A DNA stretch of 64,000 bases from Petrolisthes cinctipes (lineage: Eukaryota > Arthropoda > Malacostraca > Decapoda > Porcellanidae): contig JAWQEG010000166.1 in NCBI GenBank assembly GCA_033782935.1, forward strand, positions 2,198,001 to 2,262,000. The letters run 5' to 3'. This document shows positions 36,884-47,873 of this stretch, piece after piece. How positions within the stretch are numbered: position 1 is the first letter of the stretch; every line of letters begins with the position of its first letter. The notes below the pieces were generated by a model. The model was not told the DNA's origin. It saw only the letters and a program-made list of their open reading frames with translations, and did no database searches. A program made the translations under genes and the position numbers.

Positions 36884-39800
36884 ACTCTAACACGGAGTAG
36901 GCATGTACAGATACCTTTTGGGACCTCTAAATATCGAATTTTCGGGTGTTATGGGACTGAATTTGAGATATAGATTTTTTGGCACCTATAATATCGATTT
37001 TTAGCTAGTTTTTAGCCTATATTTTGAAAATATTCTAGCACTGTGTAGGCATGTACAGATTGCTTCTGGGACCCCAAAATATTGAATTTTCGGGTGTTTT
37101 GAGCCTGAATTTGAGATATAAACGGGTACAGAAGATACATGCACATATTGACTTTTGGCATCTAAAATATCGATTTTCAGCATGTTTTGGGCCTGTATTT
37201 TGAAAATACTCTAACACTGAGTAGGCATGTACAGATTGCTTCTGGGACCCCAAAATATTGAATTTTCGGGTGTTTTGAGCCTGAATTTGAGATATAAACG
37301 GGTACTGAAGATGCATGCACATATCGACTTTTGGGCACCTAAAAGATCGATTTTCAATATGTTTTTGGCCTGTATTTTGAAAATACTCTAACACGGAGTA
37401 GGCATGTACAGATACCTTCTGGGACCTCTAAATATCGAATTTTCGGGTGTTTTGGGACTGAATTTGAGATATCGATTTTTTGGCACCTAAAATGTCGATT
37501 TTTAGCATGTTTTTAGCCTATATTTTGAAAATATTCTAGCACTGTGTAGGCATGTACAGATTGCTTCTGGGACCCCAAAATATTGAATTTTCGGGTGTTT
37601 TGAGCCTGAATTTGATATATAAACGGGTACAGAAGATACATGCACATATTGACTTTTGGCATCTAAAATATCGATTTTCAGCATGTTTTGGGCCTGTCTT
37701 TTGAAAATACTCTAACACTGAGTAGGCATGTACAGATTGCTTCTGGGACCCCAAAATATTGAATTTTCGGGTGTTTTGAGCCTGAATTTGAGATATAAAC
37801 GGGTACTGAAGATGCATGCACATATCGACTTTTGTGCACCTAAAAGATCGATTTTCAGTATGTTTTGAGCATGTATTTTGAAAATACTCTAACACGGAGT
37901 AGGCATGTACAGATCGCTTCTGGGACCTCTAAATATCGAATTTTCGGGTGTTTTGGGACTGAATTTGAGATATCGACTGTTTGGCACCTAAAAGATCGAT
38001 TTTTAGCATGTTTTTAGCCTATATTTTGAAAATATTCTAGCACTGAGTAGGCATGTACAGATTGCTTCTGGGACCCCAAAATATTGAATTTTCGGGTGTT
38101 TTGAGCCTGAATTTGAGATATAAACGGGTACAGAAGATACATGCACATATTGACTTTGGGCACCAAAAATATCGATTTTCAGCATGTTTTGGGCCTGAAT
38201 TTTGAAAATACTCTAACACGGAGTAGGCATGTACAGATTGCTTCTGGGACCCCAAAATATCGAATTTTCGGGTGTTTAGGGCCAGAATTTGAGATATAAA
38301 CGGGTACAGAAGATGCATGCACATATCGACTTTTGTGCACCTAAAAGATCGATTTTCAGTATGTTTTTGGCCTGTATTTTGAAAATACTCTAACACGGAG
38401 TAGGCATGTACAGATACCTTCTGGGACCTCTAAATATCGAATTTTCGGGTGTTTTGGGACTGAATTTGAGATATCGACTTTTTGGCACCTAAAAGATCGA
38501 TTTTTAGCATGTTTTTAGCCTATATTTTGAAAATATTCAAGCACTGAGTAGGCATGTACAGATTGCTTCTGGGACCCCAAAATATTGAATTTTTGGGTGT
38601 TTTGAGCCTGAATTTGAGATATAAACGGGTACAGAAGATACATGCACATATTGACTTTGGGCACCAAAAATATCGATTTTCAGCATGTTTTGGGCCTGAA
38701 TTTTGAAAATACTCTAACACGGAGTAGGCATGTACAGATCGCTTCTGGGACCCCAAAATATCGAATTTTCGGGTGTTTAGGGCCAGGATTTGAGATATAA
38801 ACGGGTACAGAAGATGCATGCACATATCGACTTTTGGGCACCTAAAAGATCGATTTTCAGTATGTTTTTGGCCTGTATTTTGAAAATACTCTAACACGGA
38901 GTAGGCATGTACAGATACCTTCTGGGACCTCTAAATATCGAATTTTCGGGTGTTTTGGGACTGAATTTGAGATATCGATTTTTTGGCACCTAAAATGTCG
39001 ATTTTTAGCATGTTTTTAGCCTATATTTTGAAAATATTCTAGCACTGTGTAGGCATGTACAGATTGCTTCTGGGACCCCAAAATATTGAATTTTCGGGTG
39101 TTTTGAGCCTGAATTTGAGATATAAACGGGTACAGAAGATACATGCACATATTGACTTTTGGCATCTAAAATATCGATTTTCAGCATGTTTTGGGCCTGT
39201 ATTTTGAAAATACTCTAACACTGAGTAGGCATGTACAGATTGCTTCTGGGACCCCAAAATATTGAATTTTAGGGTGTTTTGAGCCTGAATTTGAGATATA
39301 AACGGGTACTGAAGATGCATGCACATATCGACTTTTGGGCACCTAAAAGATCGATTTTCAGTATGTTTTTGGCCTGTATTTTGAAAATACTCTAACACGG
39401 AGTAGGCATGTACAGATACCTTCTGGGACCTCTAAATATCGAATTTTCGGGTGTTTTGGGACTGAATTTGAGATATCGATTTTTTGGCACCTAAAATGTT
39501 GATTTTTAGCATGTTTTTAGCCTATATTTTGAAAATATTCTAGCACTGTGTAGGCATGTACAGATTGCTTCTGGGACCCCATAATATTGAATTTTCGGGT
39601 GTTTTGAGCCTGAATTTGAGATATAAACGGGTACAGAAGATACATGCACATATTGACTTTGGGCACCAAAAATATCGATTTTCAGCATGTTTTGGGCCTG
39701 AATTTTGAAAATACTCTAACACGGAGTAGGCATGTACAGATTGCTTCTAGGACCCCAAAATATCGAATTTTCGGGTGTTTAGGGCCAGAATTTGAGATAT

Positions 39801-39889
39801 AAACGGGTACAGAAGATGCATGCACATATCGACTTTTGGGCACCTAAAAGATCGATTTTCAGTATGTTTTTGGCCTGTATTTTGAAAAT
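36884..39889 (+). repeat. Run of six 501-bp units
   Basis: Units start at 36884, 37385, 37886, 38387, 38888 and 39389. No structural anomaly was seen; differences are scattered single bases. Confidence 0.94.
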
Positions 39890-40389
39890 ACTCTAACACG
39901 GAGTAGGCATGTACAGATACCTTCTGGGACCTCTAAATATCGAATTTTCGGGTGTTTTGGGACTGAATATGAGATATCGACTTTTTGGCACCTAAAAGAT
40001 CGATTTTTAGCATGTTTTTAGCCAATATTTTGAAAATATTCTAGCACTGAGTAGCATGTACAGATTGCTTCTGGGACCCCAAAATATTGAATTTTTGGGT
40101 GTTTTGAGCTTGAATTTGAGATATAAACGGGTACAGAAGATACATGCACATATTGACTTTTTGCACCAAAAATATCGATTTTCAGCATGTTTTGGGCCTG
40201 AATTTTGAAAATACTCTAACACGGAGTAGGCATGTACAGATCGGTTCTGGGACCCCAAAATATCGAATTTTCGGGTGTTTAGGGCCAGAATTTGAGATAT
40301 AAACGGGTACAGAAGATGCATGCACATATCGACTTTTGGGCACCTAAAAGATCGATTTTCATTATGTTTTTGGCCTGTATTTTGAAAAT
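39890..40389 (+). repeat. 500-bp unit
   Basis: B has GAGTAGCATGTAC, one G shorter than GAGTAGGCATGTAC. The C ends with TTTCATTATGTTTTTGG. Confidence 0.92.
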
Positions 40390-43300
40390 ACTCTAACACG
40401 GAGTAGGCATGTACAGATACCTTCTGGGACCTCTAAATATCGAATTTTCGGGTGTTTTGGGACTGAATTTGATATATCGATTTTTTGGCACGTAAAATGT
40501 CGATTTTTAGCATGTTTTTAGCCTATATTTTGAAAATATTCTAGCACTGTGTAGGCATGTACAGATTGCTTCTGGGACCCCAAAATATTGAATTTTCGGG
40601 TGTTTTGAGCATGAATTTGAGATATAAACGGGTACAGAAGATACATGCACATATTGACTTTTGGCATCTAAAATATCGATTTTCAGCATGTTTTGGGCCT
40701 GTATTTTGAAAATACTCTAACACGAAGTAGGCATGTACAGATTGCTTCTGGGACCCCAAAATATCGAATTTTCGGGTGTTTAGGGCCAGAATTTGAGATA
40801 TAAACGGGTACAGAAGATGCATGCACATATCGACTTTTGGGCACCTAAAAGATCGATTTTCAGTATGTTTTTGGCCTGTATTTTGAAAATACTCTAACAC
40901 GGAGTAGGCATGTACAGATACCTTCTGGGACCTCTAAATATCGAATTTTCGGGTGTTTTGGGACTAAATTTGAGATATCGACTTTTTGGCACCTAAAAGA
41001 TCGATTTTTAGCATGTTTTTAGCCTATATTTTGAAAATATTCTAGCACTGAGTAGGCATGTACAGATTGCTTCTGGGACCCCAAAATATTGAAGTTTTGG
41101 GTGTTTTGAGCCTGAATTTGAGATATAAACGGGTACAGAAGATACATGCACATATTGACTTTGGGCACCAAAAATATCGATTTTCAGCATGTTTTGGGCC
41201 TGAATTTTGAAAATACTCTAACACGGAGTAGGCATGTACAGATCGCTTCTGGGACCCCAAAATATCGAATTTTCGGGTGTTTAGGGCCAGAATTTGAGAT
41301 ATAAACGGGTAAAGAAGATGCATGCACATATCGACTTTTGGGCACCTAAAAGATCGATTTTCAGTATGTTTTTGGCCTGTATTTTGAAAATACTCTAACA
41401 CGGAGTAGGCATGTACAGATACCTTCTGGGACCTCTAAATATCGAATTTTCGGGTGTTTTGGGACTGAATTTGAGATATCGATTTTTTGGCACCTAAAAT
41501 GTCGATTTTTAGCATGTTTTTAGCCTATATTTTGAAAATATTCTAGCACTGTGTAGGCATGTACAGATTGCTTCTGGGACCCCAAAATATTGAATTTTCG
41601 GGTGTTTTGAGCCTGAATTTGAGATATAAACGGGTACAGAAGATACATGCACATATTGACTTTTGGCATCTAAAATATCGATTTTCAGCATGTTTTGGGC
41701 CTGTATTTTGAAAATACTCTAACACTGAGTAGGCATGTACAGATTGCTTCTGGGACCCCAAAATATTGAATTTTCGGGTGTTTTGAGCCTGAATTTGAGA
41801 TATAAACGGGTACTGAAGATGCATGCACATATCGACTTTTGGGCACCTAAAAGATCGATTTTCAGTATGTTTTTGGCCTGTATTTTGAAAATACTCTAAC
41901 ACGGAGTAGGCATGTACAGATACCTTCTGGGACCTCTAAATATCGAATTTTCGGGTGTTTTGGGACTGAATTTGAGATATCGATTTTTTGGCACCTAAAA
42001 TGTCGATTTTTAGCATGTTTTTAGCCTATATTTTGAAAATATTCTAGCACTGTGTAGGCATGTACAGATTGCTTCTGGGACCCCAAAATATTGAATTTTC
42101 GGGTGTTTTGAGCATGAATTTGATATATAAACGGGTACAGAAGATACATGCACATATTGACTTTTGGCATCTAAAATATCGATTTTCAGCATGTTTTGGG
42201 CCTGTATTTTGAAAATACTCTAACACTGAGTCGGCATGTACAGATTGCTTCTGGGACCCCAAAATATTGAATTTTCGGGTGTTTTGAGCCAGAATTTGAG
42301 ATATAAACGGGTACAGAAGATGCATGCACATATCGACTTTTGGGCACCTAAAAGATCGATTTTCAGTATGTTTTTGGCCTGTATTATGAAAATACTCTAA
42401 CACGGAGTAGGCATGTACAGATACCTTCTGGGACCTCTAAATATCGAATTTTCGGGTGTTTTGGGACTGAATTTGAGATATCGACTTTTTGGCACCTAAA
42501 AGATCGATTTTTAGCATGTTTTTAGCCTATATTTTGAAAATATTCTAGCACTGAGTAGGCATGTACAGATTGCTTCTGGGACCCCAAAATATTGAATTTT
42601 TGGGTGTTTTGAGCCTGAATTTGAGATATAAACGGGTACAGAAGATACTTGCACATATTGACTTTGGGCACCAAAAATATCGATTTTCAGCATGTTTTGG
42701 GCCTGAATTTTGAAAATACTCTAACACGGAGTAGGCATGTACAGATCGCTTCTGGGACCCCAAAATATCGAATTTTCGGGTGTTTAGGGCCAGAATTTGA
42801 GATATAAACGGGTACAGAAGATGCATGCACATATCGACTTTTGGGCACCTAAAAGATCGATTTTCAGTATGTTTTTGGCCTGTATTTTGAAAATACTCTA
42901 ACACGGAGTAGGCATGTACAGATACCTTCTGGGACCTCTAAATATCGAATTTTCGGGTGTTTTGGGACTGAATTCGAGATATCGATTTTTTGGCACCTAA
43001 AATGTCGATTTTTAGCATGTTTTTAGCCTATATTTTGAAAATATTCTAGCACTGAGTAGGCATGTACAGATTGCTTCTGGGACCCCAAAATATTGAATTT
43101 TCGGGTGTTTTGAGCCTGAATTTGAGATATAAACGGGTACAGAAGATACATGCACATATTGACTTTGGGCATCTAAAATATCGATTTTCAGCATGTTTTG
43201 GGCCTGTATTTTGAAAATACTCTAACACTGAGTAGGCATGTACAGATTGCTTCTGGGACCCCAAAATATTGAATTTTCGGGTGTTTTGAGCCTGAATTTG

Positions 43301-44397
43301 AGATATAAACGGGTACTGAAGATGCATGCACATATCGACTTTTGGGCACCTAAAAGATCAATTTTCAGTATGTTTTTGGCCTGTATTTTGAAAATACTCT
43401 AACACGGAGTAGGCATGTACAGATACCTTCTGGGACCTCTAAATATCGAATTTTCGGGTGTTTTGGGACTGAATTTGAGATATCGATTTTTTGGCACCTA
43501 AAATGTCGATTTTTAGCATGTTTTTAGCCTATATTTTGAAAATATTCTAGCACTGTGTAGGCATGTACAGATTGCTTCTGGGACCCCAAAATATTGAATT
43601 TTCGGGTGTTTTGAGCCTGAATTTGAGATATAAACGGGTACAGAAGATACATGCACATATTGACTTTTGGCATCTAAAATATCGATTTTCAGCATGTTTT
43701 GGGCCTGTATTTTGAAAATACTCTAACACTGAGTAGGCATGTACAGATTGCTTCTGGGACCCCAAAATATTGAATTTTCGGGTGTTTTGAGCCTGAATTT
43801 GAGATATAAACGGGTACTGAAGATGCATGCACATATCGACTTTAGTGCACCTAAAAGATCGATTTTCAGTATGTTTTGAGCATGTATTTTGAAAATACTC
43901 TAACACGGAGTAGGCATGTACAGATCGCTTCTGGGACCCCTAAATATCGAATTTTCGGGTGTTTTGGGACTGAATTTGAGATATCGACTTTTTGGCACCT
44001 AAAAGATCGATTTTTAGCATGTTTTTAGCCTATATTTTGAAAATATTCTAGCACTGAGTAGGCATGTACAGATTGCTTCTGGGACCCCAAAATATTGAAT
44101 TTTCGGGTGTTTTGAGCCTGAATTTGAGATATAAACGGGTACAGAAGATACATGCACATATTGACTTTGGGCACCAAAAATATCGATTTTCAGCATGTTT
44201 TGGGCCTGAATTTTGAAAATACTCTAACACGGAGTAGGCATGTATAGATTGCTTCTGGGACCCCAAAATATCGAATTTTCGGGTGTTTATGGCCAGAATT
44301 TGAGATATAAACGGGTACAGAAGATGCATGCACATATCGACTTTTGGGCACCTAAAAGATCGATTTTCAGTATGTTTTTGGCCTGTATTTTGAAAAT

Positions 44398-44545
44398 ACT
44401 CTAACACGGAGTAGGCATGTACAGATACCTTCTGGGACCTCTAAATATCGAATTTTCGGGTGTTTTGGGACTGAATTTGAGATATCGACTTTTTGGCACC
44501 TAAAAGATCGATTTTTAGCATGTTTTTAGCCTATATTTTGAAAAT
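44398..44545 (+). repeat. Reference A monomer, 148 bp (short monomer)
   Basis: A consists of a full first subunit (44398-44485) followed by a shortened 60-bp second subunit (44486-44545). Compared with B and C it lacks 29 bp just after GAGATAT. A is recognised by TTTGGGACTG in its first half and TTTTTAGCCTATATTTTG at its end. Two main forms alternate in the window: one with GATCGCTTCTGGGACCCCT followed by CGACTTTTTGG, the other with GATACCTTCTGGGACCTCT followed by CGATTTTTTGG. A rarer third form has GTTATGGGACTG and ATATAGATTTTTTGG (for example 512, 1839, 4687, 5513, 9650, 32563, 34567). Confidence 0.95.
44454..44470 (+). other. Degenerate CENP-B-box-like 17-mer in A
   Basis: TTTCGGGTGTTTTGGGA fits the minimal CENP-B box pattern nTTCGnnnnAnnCGGGn at seven of nine fixed positions. 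The central A is T and the C of CGGG is T. The equivalent site in B (TTCGGGTGTTTTGAGC) and C (TTCGGGTGTTTAGGGC) is equal or worse. The match may well be chance in a TTCG- and GGG-containing monomer. Confidence 0.2.
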
Positions 44546-44547
44546 AT
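44533..44547. other. 15-bp dyad at the A-B junction
   Basis: ATATTTT-G-AAAATAT has 7-bp inverted arms around a single G. It spans the A to B boundary and recurs once per HOR (for example at the first A-B junction near 158). At B-C and C-A junctions the arms are usually shortened to ATTTT/AAAAT or TATTTT/AAAATA. Short dyads are a known property of centromeric satellites in some species that lack CENP-B boxes; a role here is inference. Confidence 0.55.
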
Positions 44548-44721
44548 TCTAGCACTGAGTAGGCATGTACAGATTGCTTCTGGGACCCCAAAATATTGAA
44601 TTTTTGGGTGTTTTGAGCCTGAATTTGAGATATAAACGGGTACAGAAGATACATGCACATATTGACTTTGGGCACCAAAAATATCGATTTTCAGCATGTT
44701 TTGGGCCTGAATTTTGAAAAT
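44546..44721 (+). repeat. Reference B monomer, 176 bp
   Basis: B begins ATTCTAGCACTGAGTAGG and comprises two 88-bp subunits (44546-44633 and 44634-44721). It is recognised by AAAATATTGAATTTT, TTTTGAGCCTGAATTTG and GATACATGCACATATTGAC. Two families exist in the window: one with GACTTTGGGCACCAAAAATATCG and GGGCCTGAATTTTG, the other with GACTTTTGGCATCTAAAATATCG (or GACTTTGGGCATCT) and GGGCCTGTATTTTG. The first family is normally followed by the first C family and the second by the second C family, so whole HOR haplotypes co-segregate. Confidence 0.95.
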
Positions 44722-44809
44722 ACTCTAACACGGAGTAGGCATGTACAGATCGCTTCTGGGACCCCAAAATATCGAATTTTCGGGTGTTTAGGGCCAGAAT
44801 TTGAGATAT
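44722..44809 (+). repeat. First ~88-bp ancestral subunit within a monomer
   Basis: The first half of each monomer aligns to its second half. Matching blocks in order are GCATGTACAGATCG with GCATGCACATATCG, GGGACCCCAAAATATCGA with GGGCACCAAAAATATCGA, GTGTTTTGGGCC with CATGTTTTGGGCC, and GAATTTGAGATAT with GAATTTTGAAAAT. This shows that the ~177-bp monomer is itself a diverged dimer of an ~88-bp unit. The alignment was made by eye. Confidence 0.85.
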
Positions 44810-44898
44810 AAACGGGTACAGAAGATGCATGCACATATCGACTTTTGGGCACCTAAAAGATCGATTTTCAGTATGTTTTTGCCCTGTATTTTGAAAAT
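44810..44898 (+). repeat. Second ~89-bp ancestral subunit within a monomer
   Basis: This is the second half of C, beginning AAACGGGTAC and ending ATTTTGAAAAT. It is homologous to 44722-44809 over most of its length. In monomer A the equivalent subunit is only 60 bp because its first 29 bp are missing. Confidence 0.85.
44826..44833. other. 8-bp palindrome TGCATGCA in C
   Basis: TGCATGCA in the second subunit of C is a perfect palindrome present in almost every C copy. B has the single-base variant ATACATGCA, so the palindrome is a C-specific marker. No function is assigned. Confidence 0.5.
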
Positions 44899-45881
44899 AC
44901 TCTAACACGGAGTAGGCATGTACAGATCGCTTCTGGGACCCCTAAATATCGATTTTTCGGGTGTTTTGGGACTGAATTTGAGATATCGACTTTTTGGCAC
45001 TTAAAAGATCGATTTTTAGCATGTTTTTAGCCTATATTTTGAAAATATTCTAGCACTGTACAGATTGCTTCTGGGACCCCAAAATATTGAATTTTCGGGT
45101 GTTTTGAGCCTGAATTTGAGATATAAACGGGTACAGAAGATACATGCACATATTGACTTTGGGCATCTAAAATATCGATTTTCAGCATGTTTTTTGGCCT
45201 GTATTTTGAAAATACTCTAACACTGAGTAGGCATGTACATATTGCTTCTGGGACCCCAAAATATTGAATTTTCGGGTGTTTTGAGCCTGAATTTGAGATA
45301 TAAACGGGTACTGAAGATGCATGCACATATCGACTTTTGTGCACCTAAAAGATCGATTTTCAGTATGTTTTGAGCATGTATTTTGAAAATACTCTAACAC
45401 GGAGTAGGCATGTACAGATTGCTTCTGGGACCCCTAAATATCGAATTTTCGGGTGTTTTGGGACTGAATTTGAGATATCGACTTTTTGGCACCTAAAAGA
45501 TCGATTTTTAGCATGTTTTTAGCCTATATTTTGAAAATATTCTAGCACTGTACAGATTGCTTCTGGGACCCCAAAATATTGAATTTTCGGGTGTTTTGAG
45601 CCTGAATTTGAGATATAAACGGGTACAATAGATACATGCACATATTGACTTTGGGCACCAAAAATATCGATTTTCAGCATGTTTTGGGCCTGAATTTTGA
45701 AAATACTCTAACACGGAGTAGGCATGTACAGATCGCTTCTGGGACCCCAAAATATCGAATTTTCGGGTGTTTAGGGCCAGAATTTGAGATATAAACGGGT
45801 ACAGAAGATGCATGCACATAACGACTTTTGGGCACCTAAAAGATCGATTTTCAGTATGTTTTTGGCCTGTATTTTGAAAAT
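44899..45881 (+). repeat. Two consecutive 10-bp-deletion units (492 and 491 bp)
   Basis: Units start at 44899 and 45391. The first gains one base in GCATGTTTTTTGGCCTG at the B-C boundary. Confidence 0.92.
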
Positions 45882-46382
45882 ACTCTAACACGGAGTAGGC
45901 ATGTACAGATACCTTCTGGGACCTCTAAATATCGAATTTTCGGGTGTTTTGGGACTGAATTTGAGATATCGAATTTTTGGGACCTAAAATGTCGATTTTT
46001 AGCATGTTTTTAGCCTATATTTTGAAAATATTCTAGCACTGTGTAGGCATGTACAGATTGCTTCTGGGACCCCAAAATATTGAATTTTCGGGTGTTTTGA
46101 GCCTGAATTTGAGATATAAACGGGTACAGAAGATACATGCACATATTGACTTTGGGCACCAAAAATATCGATTTTCAGCATGTTTTGGGCCTGAATTTTG
46201 AAAATACTCTAACACGGAGTAGGCATGTACAGATTGCTTCTGGGACCCCAAAATATCGAATTTTCGGGTGTTTAGGTCCAGAATTTGAGATATAAACGGG
46301 TACAGAAGATGCATGCACATATCGACTTTTGGGCACCTAAAAGATCGATTTTCAGTATGTTTTTGGCCTGTATTTTGAAAAT
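45882..46382 (+). repeat. 501-bp unit
   Basis: A regular A-B-C unit. A has TATCGAATTTTTGGGACC, and C has TTTAGGTCCAG. Confidence 0.93.
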
Positions 46383-46881
46383 ACTCTAACACGGAGTAGG
46401 CATGTACAGATACCTTCTGGGACCTCTAAATATCGAATTTTCGGGTTTTGGGACTGAATTTGAGATATCGACTTTTTGGCACCTAAAAGATCGATTTTTA
46501 GCATGTTTTTAGCCTATATTTTGAAAATATTCTAGCACTGAGTAGGCATGTACAGATTGCTTCTGGGACCCCAAAATATTGAATTTTCGGGTGTTTTGAG
46601 CCTGAATTTGAGATATAAACGGGTACAGAAGATACATGCACATATTGACTTTGGGCACCAAATATATCAATTTTCAGCATGTTTTGGGCCTGAATTTTGA
46701 AAATACTCTAACACTGAGTAGGCATGTACAGATCGCTTCTGGGACCCCAAAATATTGAATTTTCGGGTGTTTAGGGCCAGAATTTGAGATATAAACGGGT
46801 ACAGAAGATGCATGCACATATCGACTTTTGGGCACCTAAAAGATCGACTTTCAGTATGTTTTGAGCATGTATTTTGAAAAT
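46383..46881 (+). repeat. 499-bp unit with 2-bp deletion in A
   Basis: A reads TTCGGGTTTTGGGACTG, two bases shorter than TTCGGGTGTTTTGGGACTG. C is a family 1/2 mosaic: TTTAGGGCCAG and TTGGGCACC are followed by TTTTGAGCATG. Confidence 0.9.
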
Positions 46882-47873
46882 ACTCTAAAACGGAGTAGGC
46901 ATGTACAGATCGCTTCTGGGACCCCTAAATATCGAATTTTCGGGTGTTTTGGGACTGAATTTGAGATATCGACTTTTTGGCACTTAAAAGATCGATTTTT
47001 AGCATGTTTTTAGCCTATATTTTGAAAATATTCTATCACTGTACAGATTGCTTCTGGGACCCCAAAATATTGAATTTTCGGGTGTTTTGAGCCTGAATTT
47101 GAGATATAAACGGGTACAGAAGATACATGCACATATTGACTTTGGGCATCTAAAATATCGATTTTCAGCATGTTTTGGGCCTGTATTTTGAAAATACTCT
47201 AACACTGAGTAGGCATGTACAGATTGCTTCTGGGACCCCAAAATATTGAATTTTCGGGTGTTTTGAGCCTGAATTTGAGATATAAACGGGTACTGAAGAT
47301 GCATGCACATATCGACTTTTGTGCACCTAAAAGATCGATTTTCAGTATGTTTTGAGCATGTATTTTGAAAATACTCTAACACGGAGTAGGCATGTACAGA
47401 TCGCTTCTGGGACCCCTAAATATCGAATTTTCGGGAGTTTTGGGACTGAATTTGAGATATCGACTTTTTGGCACCTAAAAGATCGATTTTTAGCATGTTT
47501 TTAGCCTATATTTTGAAAATATTCTAGCACTGAGTAGGCATGTACAGATTGCTTCTGGGACCCCAAAATATTGAATTTTCGGTTGTTTTGAGCCTGAATT
47601 TGAGATATAAACGGGTACAGAAGATACATGCACATATTGACTTTGGGCACCAAAAATATCGATTTTCAGCATGTTTTGGACCTGAATTATGAAAATACTC
47701 TAACACGGAGTAGGCATGTACAGATCGCTTCTGGGACCCCAAAATATCGAATTTTCGGGTGTTTAGGGCCAGAATTTGAGATATAAACGGGTACAGAAGA
47801 TGCATGCACATATCGACTTTTGGGCACCTAAAAGATCGATTTTCAGTATGTTTTTGGCCTGTATTTTGAAAAT
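46882..47873 (+). repeat. 491-bp unit plus 501-bp unit
   Basis: 46882-47372 starts CTCTAAAACGGAG and has the 10-bp deletion (CTATCACTGTACAG). 47373-47873 is regular and carries CGGTTGTTTTGAG in B. Confidence 0.92.

Larger units (their letters stand above)
40390..44898 (+). repeat. Run of nine 501-bp units (most regular stretch)
   Basis: Units start at 40390, 40891, 41392, 41893, 42394, 42895, 43396, 43897 and 44398. This is the longest run without a length change in the window. The 43396-44898 part resembles 12136-13638. Confidence 0.95.
44722..44898 (+). repeat. Reference C monomer, 177 bp
   Basis: C begins ACTCTAACACGGAGTAGG and comprises an 88-bp subunit (44722-44809) and an 89-bp subunit (44810-44898). 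It is one base longer than B because of an extra T in CGACTTTTGGGCACC. C family 1 has AATATCG, TTTAGGGCCAG, TACAGAAGATGCATG and TTTTTGGCCTG. C family 2 has CACTGAGTAGG, AATATTG, TTTTGAGCCTG, TACTGAAGATGCATG, TTTTGTGCACC and TTTTGAGCATG; it resembles B in its first half and has its own second half. Confidence 0.95.

Noticed and set aside
44486..44497. Promoter-like or regulatory reading of the AT-rich ATCGAT and TATAT motifs
   Set aside because: These motifs are part of the monomer consensus and occur hundreds of times. Nothing distinguishes any copy as a regulatory site.
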